Below are positions 44,258 through 51,539 of a stretch of 64,000 nt of DNA, piece by piece (position 1 is the stretch's first letter; every line of letters starts with the position of its first letter). The position numbers and the translations under genes are program-made. The stretch is from Streptomyces griseoflavus (GTDB lineage Bacteria > Actinomycetota > Actinomycetes > Streptomycetales > Streptomycetaceae), in the NCBI RefSeq assembly GCF_014649995.1, contig NZ_BMUC01000005.1:150606-214605 (forward strand), in the 5' to 3' direction. The notes below the pieces were generated by a model. It searched no databases and was not told the origin of the DNA. It saw only the letters and a list, made by a program, of their open reading frames with translations.

Positions 44258-44917
44258 TCAGGACGTGGTGATCGGGCGCATCGCGAGGCCCTCGGTGCCC
44301 GCCCAGGGGGTGACGCGCTGGCCGTCGTCGGCCGGGAACGACTCGACCGGCATGGTCAGGTCGACCGGCGGCTCGGCCTCGGCCTCGCCGCCGGGACTGC
44401 CGAGGGTGACGGTCATCGACGCCACGTCGTAGGTGTCCATGTGCCCGCCGGTGGCGCGCAGACCGGCGTACGCCTTCTCGCCCGGGGCGAGGGTGACCGG
44501 TTCGCCGGGGGAGGCGCCGTCCAGCACCGGGGCCGGGCCCTGGGCGTCGCCGAGCGTGACCTCAGGGGCGTTCTGGACGTCGCACTTCTTGTCGCTCGTG
44601 TTGGTGGCGACGAGGAGGAGGTGACGGGTCGGCTCGTCCTTCGCGCCGTACTTCGTGGCGGAGATCGACAGGTCGTCCAGGGTGCACAGGGCGACGCCTG
44701 CGTCCTCCTCGCTGCCGCCGCCGCTGCCGGCGCCGGGCGGCGTCGCCGTCGCCGAGGCCGACGCGCTGGGCTGCTGCGTGGACTCGGCTCCGTCCGCGGC
44801 GTCGTCGGTGGGCCGGCACGCCGTGGTCGCCAGCAGCGCGGCGATCGCCACGGCGCCCAGGGCGCACGCCCGGCGGGCACGGACGGCACGGTGGTGTCTG
44901 GATGCGGCGGCGTTCAT
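44258..44917 (-). CDS. DUF4232-type lipoprotein
   Basis: A 219-residue exported lipoprotein. The signal ends in LLATTAC, with the lipid-carrying Cys near residue 34, followed by a Ser/Ala/Thr/Gly linker and then a beta-rich domain typical of DUF4232 (VALCTLDDLSISATK, HLLLVATNTSDKKCDVQNAPEVTLGD). Such proteins are abundant in Streptomyces and have no known function. The ATG at 44917 is preceded by AGGGGG. It is convergent with the zinc-finger gene. Confidence 0.78.
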   Translation of the reverse strand: MNAAASRHHRAVRARRACALGAVAIAALLATTACRPTDDAADGAESTQQPSASASATATPPGAGSGGGSEEDAGVALCTLDDLSISATKYGAKDEPTRHLLLVATNTSDKKCDVQNAPEVTLGDAQGPAPVLDGASPGEPVTLAPGEKAYAGLRATGGHMDTYDVASMTVTLGSPGGEAEAEPPVDLTMPVESFPADDGQRVTPWAGTEGLAMRPITTS

Positions 44918-45083
44918 GATGTCCCCCTGAGATCGGCCGTGTGCGGCCGGTGTTCGTCCGGATGCAAGGCGATTCTGCACCGGGGACCGGCCCCGGAAAG
45001 CCGGCGCCACGGCTCTGTTACTTATCGCGTACATGGCTGCTGGGAGGTCACGGCCGTGGGCCGGGCGGACCGACGCCCCGGCG

Positions 45084-45560
45084 TCACATCTTCGCGGCTC
45101 CCGCCCTGATCGCCGCCCGGATGCGCGGGTACGTGCCGCAGCGGCAGATGTTGCGGATGCCGTCGAGGTCGGCCTCGGTGATGTCGCGGTTCTCCTCGGC
45201 GACGCGGCGGACCAGGGCGACCGCGGCCATGATCTGGCCCGGCTGGCAGTAGCCGCACTGGGCGACGTCCAGGTCGAGCCAGGCCTGCTGCATGGGGTGC
45301 AGGTCGGTGTCGACGGTGTCGGCGAGGCCCTCGATGGTGGTGATCTCGTCGGTGGGCTTCAGGGCGCCCACCGGGACCGCGCAGGGGTTGACGGCGCGGC
45401 CGTTGAGGTGGCTGGTGCAGGCCTTGCAGACGTTGATGCCGCATCCGTACTTGGGTCCGGTGACGCCGAGGACGTCCCGGAGCACCCACAGCAGCCGCTC
45501 CTCGTCCGCGACGTCGACGGTGACCTGTTCGCCGTTGAGGCGGAAAGTGTGCTTCGGCAC
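45084..45560 (-). CDS. 2Fe-2S subunit of a molybdenum hydroxylase (OxiAB/IorA type)
   Basis: A 158-residue small subunit with both iron-sulphur clusters of the xanthine-dehydrogenase family: the N-terminal ferredoxin-like site (CGINVCKAC) and the four-helix site (CGYCQPG and CRCGTYPRI). It passes electrons from the molybdenum subunit to an acceptor. It follows that subunit by 17 bases, and the lcp genes lie just upstream in the same direction. In the rubber-degrading Streptomyces sp. K30 a similar pair, OxiA/OxiB, is encoded beside lcp and is proposed to oxidise the aldehydes Lcp produces. GTG 45560 has GGGAG upstream. Confidence 0.88.
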   Translation of the reverse strand: MPKHTFRLNGEQVTVDVADEERLLWVLRDVLGVTGPKYGCGINVCKACTSHLNGRAVNPCAVPVGALKPTDEITTIEGLADTVDTDLHPMQQAWLDLDVAQCGYCQPGQIMAAVALVRRVAEENRDITEADLDGIRNICRCGTYPRIRAAIRAGAAKM

Positions 45561-45577
45561 GGGTTCTCCCGGGAGGT

Positions 45578-47890
45578 TCAGCGGACGTGGTCCAGGCCGT
45601 CGGTGGGGGACGCGGGGATGGGCGGGACGGTCGGTTTGGGGGTGAAGGAGAGCGTGTCGTGGTTGATGGGGAAGCTGGTGGGCATGGTGCCGGTGGCCCG
45701 TCCGTAGGCGCAGGCGACCGCGGCCATGGAGGCGGCGACGCCCAGTTCCCCGGCGCCGCCCGGTTTCCCGGTGGTGTCCGGCATGACGATGATCTCCAGC
45801 TCGGGCGGGGTGTTCCACTGCCGGGTGTAGAAGTAGTTGTCCCAGCTCGCCTCGAGGAAGTGGCCGTCGCGCAGGTGCAGGCCGGAGGTGAGGGTCAGGG
45901 CGATGCCGTCCATGAGGCAGCCCATCATTTGCGCCTGAAGGCCGCGCGGGTTGACGGTGAGGCCGACGTCCACGGCGACGACGGCCTTGGTGACGCGCGG
46001 GCCCGTCACCCCGTCGCGGACGGGCCGGTTCACGGTCTCGGGGCGGCAGTCGATCTCCACCAGCACCGCGTTGACCGCGTGGTACTCGGTGTGCAGCGCG
46101 ATGCCCTGGGCCGTACCGGCCGGCATGGACCGGCCCCAGTCCCCCGCCTCGGCGACCTTCTCCAGGGCCGCGCGGGCGCGGTCGTCGCGCAGGGAGCGGC
46201 GGCGCAGCTCGTACGGGTCCCGGCCGGTCCTGGCGGCGAGGCGGTCGACCATCAGCTCCCGGGCGCAGGTGACGTCGGGGGAGTAGACGTTGCGCATGCT
46301 GCCGGTGTTGAAGCCCTTGTCCGTCTCGTTCAGCAGGCGGCTGTTGGCGCCGAAGTCGTACGGCATCGACTGGGAGAGCTGGAAGAACGTCTGGGCGAAG
46401 GCGGCGTCCCCGACCGGCAGTTGGGCCGCCATGGCGGTGAACAGTTCGCCGAGGCCGTGGCCGAGGTCGGTGGCGACGCTGGTGTGCCGCTGCTTGTAGC
46501 CGAGGACGGTGTCACCGGCGTAGGCGATGCGGACCCGGGAGCGGGCCATGGGGTGGGCGCGGCCCTGGCGGGCGTCGTCGGCGCGGTGCCACATCAGCTT
46601 GACGGGCTTGCCCGTCTTCTGGGAGATCTCCGCCGCCTCCAGCGCGGCGTCGAAGAACAGCTTGCGGCCGAACGAACCCCCGCCCTCGGTGACGTGGACG
46701 GTGACCGCGCCGACCGGCAGCCGCAGCTGGGCGGCGATGGTCTGCTGGGCGACGATCGGGGACTTCAGGGAGGACCAGATCTCGGCCCGGTCCGGCCGTA
46801 CGTCGGCGATCGCGCAGTTGGGTTCCAGTGCGCTGTTGCTGCGGAAGGCGAAGGTGAACTCGCCCTCCACGCTGGGTGTCAGGGGCGGCAGCCCCATGGG
46901 GAGTTCGGCGGCGCGCAACTGCTTCTGGACGGAGGCGTCGGACTTGCCCTCCGCGGTCCCCGGTTTCCAGGCCACGCGCAGGGCGCGTACGGCGTCGACG
47001 CACTGCCCGAACGTCCCGGCCCGCACCGCCACTCCGGTGGAGATCACCACGACGTCGGTGACTCCCGGCATGGCGCGCACCTCGTCGAGGTTGGCCACCG
47101 CTCCGGGCCTGCCGTTGATGGTCGGCGGGCGGCACACCATGGCCGGCCGGGCGTCCGGGACGTCGAGGTCCAGGGTGAACTTCTTGCGTCCGGTGACCGC
47201 GGCGAGCGCGTCGACGCGGTTCTGCGGGCGGCCGATGACGGTGAACCGCTCGCGGGGTTTGAGGTCCACGGACGCCTGCTCGGTCCGTGATGCGGCGGCC
47301 TGCCGTGCCAGCGCCCCGATGCCGACGGTGCGGCCGGTGGGGGCGGTGACGACACCCGCTCTCAGGGTCAGCTCGCCCACGGCGGCGCCGAGTTCGGCGG
47401 ACGCGGCCCGCAGCAGCCGCTGCCGGGCGACGGCGGCGGCGACCCGGACCGGGGTGTAGGTGGAGATGGTGGTGTTGGAGGCGCCGGTGAGCTGGTTGAA
47501 CAGCAGTTCCGGCCGGGCGTCGGCCAGGGTGACCCGTACCCGCTCCACCGGGACGTCCAGTTCCTCGGCGATCAGCATGGACGTGGGGGTGGTGATGCCC
47601 TGGCCGACCTCGGCGCGCGGCAGCGCGAAGGAGACGGTGCCGTCCTCGTGCACCTCGACCCTGATCAGGCCGGAGGTCGGCAGGGCGGCCGCGGTCATCA
47701 CGTCGTTGAGGTCCAGCAGTTCCGTGATCTCCGGGGAGGGGATGTCGGCGGCCGCAGCCCGGGACGCGGGGGCGAGTTCGGCGGCGGCCACCAGGGTCGG
47801 GGCGGCCAGCACGTATCCGAGGAAACGGCGTCTTCCGGGGCCGTCGGGCGGTCCTGGTTCCTCGCGGGGTGCCGTTCCGTCGTTGCGCAT
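45578..47890 (-). CDS. Molybdopterin subunit of a molybdenum hydroxylase (OxiAB/IorB type)
   Basis: A 770-residue large subunit of the xanthine dehydrogenase/isoquinoline oxidoreductase (IorB) type. A twin-arginine signal (RRRFLGYVLAAPTLVAAA) directs export of the folded enzyme, presumably carrying the small subunit along. Molybdopterin-contact motifs include GGGSFGRK and a GGAGELG segment whose Glu is the expected catalytic base. Its place behind lcp suggests oxidation of isoprenoid aldehydes to acids outside the cell. The ATG at 47890 was used; an in-frame TTG at 47899 lies closer to AAAGGGA and cannot be ruled out. Confidence 0.87.
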   Translation of the reverse strand: MRNDGTAPREEPGPPDGPGRRRFLGYVLAAPTLVAAAELAPASRAAAADIPSPEITELLDLNDVMTAAALPTSGLIRVEVHEDGTVSFALPRAEVGQGITTPTSMLIAEELDVPVERVRVTLADARPELLFNQLTGASNTTISTYTPVRVAAAVARQRLLRAASAELGAAVGELTLRAGVVTAPTGRTVGIGALARQAAASRTEQASVDLKPRERFTVIGRPQNRVDALAAVTGRKKFTLDLDVPDARPAMVCRPPTINGRPGAVANLDEVRAMPGVTDVVVISTGVAVRAGTFGQCVDAVRALRVAWKPGTAEGKSDASVQKQLRAAELPMGLPPLTPSVEGEFTFAFRSNSALEPNCAIADVRPDRAEIWSSLKSPIVAQQTIAAQLRLPVGAVTVHVTEGGGSFGRKLFFDAALEAAEISQKTGKPVKLMWHRADDARQGRAHPMARSRVRIAYAGDTVLGYKQRHTSVATDLGHGLGELFTAMAAQLPVGDAAFAQTFFQLSQSMPYDFGANSRLLNETDKGFNTGSMRNVYSPDVTCARELMVDRLAARTGRDPYELRRRSLRDDRARAALEKVAEAGDWGRSMPAGTAQGIALHTEYHAVNAVLVEIDCRPETVNRPVRDGVTGPRVTKAVVAVDVGLTVNPRGLQAQMMGCLMDGIALTLTSGLHLRDGHFLEASWDNYFYTRQWNTPPELEIIVMPDTTGKPGGAGELGVAASMAAVACAYGRATGTMPTSFPINHDTLSFTPKPTVPPIPASPTDGLDHVR

Positions 47891-48006
47891 GCTCGTCAAG
47901 TGTCCCTTTCGGCATAGCGGTTCCAGGGGCGCACACCCTTCCGTGCGCCCGCTCGGACGGCAAGGGGGCGTGTCCCCCCGGCCGGCGCCGGCGCCGGGAG
48001 GCGGGC

Positions 48007-48024
48007 GCCGCCGAGTGGGGCGGC
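48007..48024. terminator. Possible hairpin between lcp and the molybdenum hydroxylase genes
   Basis: GCCGCC (48007-48012) pairs with GGCGGC (48019-48024) across a 6-base loop, about 30 bases past the lcp stop, so lcp and the hydroxylase genes may be partly uncoupled. Confidence 0.3.
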
Positions 48025-48055
48025 GGGGCCCGCGTCCCCGGGACGCCGGGCGCGG

Positions 48056-49279
48056 TCAGAGCGGACGGTTCGCGTCCGGTATCTCCAGGTGGATGGGCCT
48101 TCCCTCGGACATGAAGAGCAGCACGAACTTGCGCAGCGCCTCCTCCAGGACCCACGCGATCGACGGCACGCCCGGCAGCGGGATCAGGCCCTCGCGGAAG
48201 GCCACCACCAGCGGCCAGGCGCTGCTGATGATCGGTTTCAGGATCGGCTCCCGGTCCAGTCCGATCAGGTCGCCGACCCGGTCGCCGACGATGTACCGGG
48301 AGAACGCGTTGATCAGCGGCTCGGTGAGGCCGGCGTCGACCTCGGCGATGATGCCGAGGAGCGCGTCGGTCAGCGCGGCGCCCTCGGGGGTGTGGTCGAC
48401 GATCGGGTCGAGGACCTGCCGGGACTGGGCGTTGGCCTCGTCCCAGGTGGCGGGGATGTACTCGTCGCGGATGCCGAGCATGTGCGCGCTCACCTGCCAC
48501 ACGTGCAGGAAGCCCGCCGACTCGGTGGCGGTGATCGGCACCCGCCAGTCCCGCAGCTTGCCCATGACGTAGGTGGGCAGGCTGTGCCAGGTGACCATCA
48601 TGTCGGCCTGGCTGATCGGGATGGTCTGACCGCCGCTGGTGCGGGACCAGCCGGGGGACTGCGGCAGCAGGTGCCGCACCGCCGCGTGCACCAGCCGGGT
48701 CCGCACCGAGGTGGCGATCATCCCGCCCTGCGGCTGGTACGCGTACCGGTCGCCGACGTCGTAGCCGAGCTGGGCGGTCTTGGCGACGCGGTCCTTCATG
48801 TCCGCGCCGCCCTTGGAGTAGTACACGGCGCGCGCTTCCCTGGGGATGGCGGTGCTCAGCAGACCGCTGCCCAGGCCGTACAGGACGCCGGTGTAGAGGC
48901 CCTTCTTCCTGGTGAAGTCGACGGCGTCCTGGAGCTTCTTCGCGTCCGCCCAGGAGGGCAGCCTGCGGGCCTCCTCCATCCAGGCGCGCAGGTCGCCGGG
49001 GAGCCCGTCCGGCAGCGGCTGGTCGTTGCGGACCCAGCCGCGCAGCAGGTCGTTGACGCGCGGCACCTGTCCCCGTTCGATCACCTGCGCGATGATCGCG
49101 TCGATGTCGTCGTCCCACACCCACTCCGGGTCGAGGCCCGCGCCGCTGCCCGCCACCGAACCGGCCGGCGACCACGTCCACAGGGACCGGGCGCGGGCCG
49201 GGGAGGCGAGTCCCAGGGCCCCGAACGTGCCGAGGGCGCCGCCGGCGACCAGTAATCTGCGCCGGTTGATGTCTGCCAT
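48056..49279 (-). CDS. lcp: Latex clearing protein, copy 1 (rubber oxygenase, DUF2236)
   Basis: A 407-residue exported b-type haem dioxygenase that cleaves the double bonds of poly(cis-1,4-isoprene) to oligomers with aldehyde and ketone ends. A twin-arginine signal is present (NRRRLLVAGGALG). With the ATG at 49279 the residues established in LcpK30 fall at identical numbers: Glu148, Arg164, Lys167, Thr168, Arg195, His198 and Arg202 (Lys167 and His198 bind haem). This supports that start, as does GAAGGAG 8 bases ahead. It lies downstream of a paralogue and shares two near-identical DNA blocks with it. Confidence 0.92.
   Translation of the reverse strand: MADINRRRLLVAGGALGTFGALGLASPARARSLWTWSPAGSVAGSGAGLDPEWVWDDDIDAIIAQVIERGQVPRVNDLLRGWVRNDQPLPDGLPGDLRAWMEEARRLPSWADAKKLQDAVDFTRKKGLYTGVLYGLGSGLLSTAIPREARAVYYSKGGADMKDRVAKTAQLGYDVGDRYAYQPQGGMIATSVRTRLVHAAVRHLLPQSPGWSRTSGGQTIPISQADMMVTWHSLPTYVMGKLRDWRVPITATESAGFLHVWQVSAHMLGIRDEYIPATWDEANAQSRQVLDPIVDHTPEGAALTDALLGIIAEVDAGLTEPLINAFSRYIVGDRVGDLIGLDREPILKPIISSAWPLVVAFREGLIPLPGVPSIAWVLEEALRKFVLLFMSEGRPIHLEIPDANRPL
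48404..48480. repeat. 77-bp block identical to 49662-49738 (lcp copy 1)
   Basis: These 77 bases match 49662-49738 in the adjacent lcp paralogue without a mismatch, including at third codon positions, although the flanking DNA differs. A second shared block of 52 bases is 48570-48621 against 49828-49879. This points to gene conversion or a mosaic duplication. Confidence 0.8.
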
Positions 49280-49301
49280 GATGTGCACTCCTTCTCGCTT
49301 G

Positions 49302-50534
49302 TCACCGCTCGGTGGGACGGTTGGTGTCGGGGATGTCGATCTGCGTGCCCTGGCCCTTGGTCAGGTAGAAGAGGATGTACTGGCGGATCGCCTCGTCGAT
49401 CGTCCAGGCGAGCGGCGGCACCAGCGGAAGCGGGATCAGCTTCTCGCGGAAGGCCACCAGCTTCGGCCAGGCGGTCGCGATGGCCCGCTCCCAGAACGGC
49501 TCGCGCGGGATGCCGTCCCACTCGGCGACCTGGTCACCGACCAGGTACCGGGCGAGGGCGTTGCACAGGGGCCGGTCGATGCCGCCGGGGCTGGTCTGCT
49601 CGGCGAGCTGGCGCAGCAGGATGTCGGTGAGTTCGACACCCTCGGGCGTCGGCGCCAGGACCGGGTCGAGGACCTGCCGGGACTGGGCGTTGGCCTCGTC
49701 CCAGGTGGCGGGGATGTACTCGTCGCGGATGCCGAGCAGGTGCGCGCTCACCTGCCACAGGTGCAGGTACGCCTCCGCGTCGGCGGCCGGCACCGGCACC
49801 TTCCATTCGAGCAGCTTGCGCATGGTGTAGGTGGGCAGGCTGTGCCAGGTGACCATCATGTCGGCCTGGCTGATCGGGACGGTCCGGCCGCCGCTGGTGC
49901 GGCTCCAGCCGGGGGACCGCGGCAGCAGATGCCGTACGGCCGCGTGCACCATGCGGGTCTTGACGGCCTCGACGACGACCTTGCCGTCGGGCCGGTAGGC
50001 GTTCAGGTCGCCGATGGCGAAGCCGAGCAGGCTCGTCTTGGCGACGCGGTCCTCCATGTCGGCGCCGCCCTTGGAGTAGTAGACGGCGCGCGCCTCCCTC
50101 GGGATGGCGGTGCTGAGCATGCCGCCGCCCACACCGTTGAGCAGGTTGAGGTAGAGGCCCCTGCGTTCGTTGAAGTCGGCCGCCCGCTCCAGCTTGCCCC
50201 GGTCCGCCCAGGAGGGCAGCCGGCGTGCCCGCTCCATCCACTCCCGCACGTCGGCGGGCAGACCGGTGGGCAGCGGCTGGCCGTTGCGGGTCCACTGGGC
50301 GAGCTCCCGGTTGACCCGCGGTACGTCGCCCCGGTCGATCACGGCGGCGACCAGCCCGTCGACCTCCTCGTCCCACACCCAGTCGGGGTCGACGCCCGCT
50401 CCCCGGCCGGCCACCGAGCCGTTCGGCGACCACGTCCACACCGAACGCGCCCGGGCCGGCGACGCCGCGCCCACCGCGCCGAACGCACCCAGCGCGCCGC
50501 CCGCGGCCAACATCCTGCGCCTGCTGACATCCAT
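49302..50534 (-). CDS. lcp: Latex clearing protein, copy 2 (rubber oxygenase, DUF2236)
   Basis: A 410-residue paralogue of the downstream lcp, with its own twin-arginine signal (SRRRMLAAGGALG). The haem-pocket residues are all present one position earlier than in copy 1: Glu147, Arg163, Lys166, Thr167, Arg194, His197, Arg201. Both copies should therefore be active. They differ mostly in the N-terminal quarter and the last 130 residues, which may tune specificity or product length. It is the gene nearest the divergent TetR regulator. The ATG at 50534 is preceded by GGAGGAG. A 22-bp gap separates it from copy 1, so the two are probably one operon. Confidence 0.92.
   Translation of the reverse strand: MDVSRRRMLAAGGALGAFGAVGAASPARARSVWTWSPNGSVAGRGAGVDPDWVWDEEVDGLVAAVIDRGDVPRVNRELAQWTRNGQPLPTGLPADVREWMERARRLPSWADRGKLERAADFNERRGLYLNLLNGVGGGMLSTAIPREARAVYYSKGGADMEDRVAKTSLLGFAIGDLNAYRPDGKVVVEAVKTRMVHAAVRHLLPRSPGWSRTSGGRTVPISQADMMVTWHSLPTYTMRKLLEWKVPVPAADAEAYLHLWQVSAHLLGIRDEYIPATWDEANAQSRQVLDPVLAPTPEGVELTDILLRQLAEQTSPGGIDRPLCNALARYLVGDQVAEWDGIPREPFWERAIATAWPKLVAFREKLIPLPLVPPLAWTIDEAIRQYILFYLTKGQGTQIDIPDTNRPTER
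49662..49738. repeat. 77-bp block identical to 48404-48480 (lcp copy 2)
   Basis: Partner of the identical block in lcp copy 1. It encodes the IRDEYIPATWDEANAQSRQVLDP region. Confidence 0.8.
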
Positions 50535-50588
50535 GAGCCCGAACTCCTCCTCGAGTCCCGCTGCCGCGCCCACTCCATTTGGTACGGT

Positions 50589-50613
50589 GAAACACATCGG
50601 GTATCGCTGTTTC
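50589..50613. promoter_or_regulatory. Candidate TetR operator between lcp and its regulator
   Basis: GAAACA (50589-50594) and TGTTTC (50608-50613) form an inverted repeat with a 13-base spacer in the 150-bp divergent region. On the plus strand TTGGTA (50577-50583 area) and TATCGC are spaced like a weak -35/-10 pair around it. The regulator is most likely the adjacent TetR protein. Confidence 0.45.
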
Positions 50614-50684
50614 TTCGCTGGTTCCCCAGGGGAGCACAGACGGGGCTTGAACGCCAGAGGCGTGACGGAACGAGGGAGGGGCCC

Positions 50685-51389
50685 GTGGACATCGGGAAGG
50701 TGGACGAGGAGGCGGTACTCTCGGCCCTCATGAGGCCCTCCGACCCCCCGTCGCTGCTGGAGATCGCGTTCACCGAGGCGGTCGAGGGCGCGGATCCGGA
50801 CGACGAGATCGCCGCGCGCCTGCTCGACGCCGCGTACGAGCAGTTCTGCCGCATGGGCATCAAGCGGTCCACCATGGCGGACGTGGCACGGCTGGCGGGC
50901 GTCTCCCGCATCACCGTCTACCGCCGGTTCGCCACCAAGGACGTGCTGGTCGAGCAGGTCGTTCGGCGGGAGTTCCGGCGGTACTTCGACCGGTTCATCC
51001 TCGACATCCAGGACGCCGAGACCGTCGCCGACCGGGTCGTCCTCGGCTTCGTGAGCTCCCTGCGCACCATCCGCCGCAACCCCCTCATCGGGGGCCTGAT
51101 GACGGCCGAACCGGACGTCGTCGTACCGTCCATGACCAGTGACGGGGGCCGCACCCTGGCCACCGTGCGGCGGTTCCTCGCCGGCAGGCTGCGCCGGGAG
51201 CAGCACGCCGGCACCGTCCCGCCGGACGTCGACGTGGATCTCGTGGCCGAGATGATGGTCCGCATCTCCGCGTCGTTCCTGGTCATCCCCAGTCATGTCG
51301 TCGACCTGGACGACGACGAGCAGATGCGCGCGGTGGCCCGTCAGTTCCTCGTCCCGATGCTGCAACCGCCGCGTCCCGGACACCCGTGA
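50685..51389 (+). CDS. TetR-family regulator, probable controller of lcp
   Basis: A 234-residue TetR/AcrR-type protein. The HTH is TMADVARLAGVSRITVYRRFATKD (about residues 65-88), after an unusually long N-terminal extension of roughly 45 residues. The C-terminal ligand domain is helical. It is divergent from the tandem lcp genes, the arrangement of TetR regulators known to control lcp in rubber-degrading actinomycetes, so it probably represses them until an isoprenoid breakdown product binds. GTG 50685 has GGGAGGGG ahead of it. Confidence 0.85.
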   Translation: MDIGKVDEEAVLSALMRPSDPPSLLEIAFTEAVEGADPDDEIAARLLDAAYEQFCRMGIKRSTMADVARLAGVSRITVYRRFATKDVLVEQVVRREFRRYFDRFILDIQDAETVADRVVLGFVSSLRTIRRNPLIGGLMTAEPDVVVPSMTSDGGRTLATVRRFLAGRLRREQHAGTVPPDVDVDLVAEMMVRISASFLVIPSHVVDLDDDEQMRAVARQFLVPMLQPPRPGHP

Positions 51390-51440
51390 CACCCGTCCCC
51401 GCGTGACCGGGCCGGCGCGGTGCCCCCGCCGCGCGGTCTA

Positions 51441-51455
51441 TTGACACCCAGTCAA
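51441..51455. promoter_or_regulatory. Palindromic -35 region TTGACACCCAGTCAA
   Basis: TTGAC and GTCAA are reverse complements separated by 5 bases, and the left half with the next A is a perfect TTGACA -35 box. A repressor here would block the acyl-CoA synthetase promoter. The start codon lies 85 bases downstream. Confidence 0.5.
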
Positions 51456-51539
51456 CAACGGGTCCACTGTGTGCCGCCCGAGGAGTCCGAGGACCCCGAG
51501 GCATCCGCTCGTGGTTCGCGATGGAGGGAGCCCCCGTCC

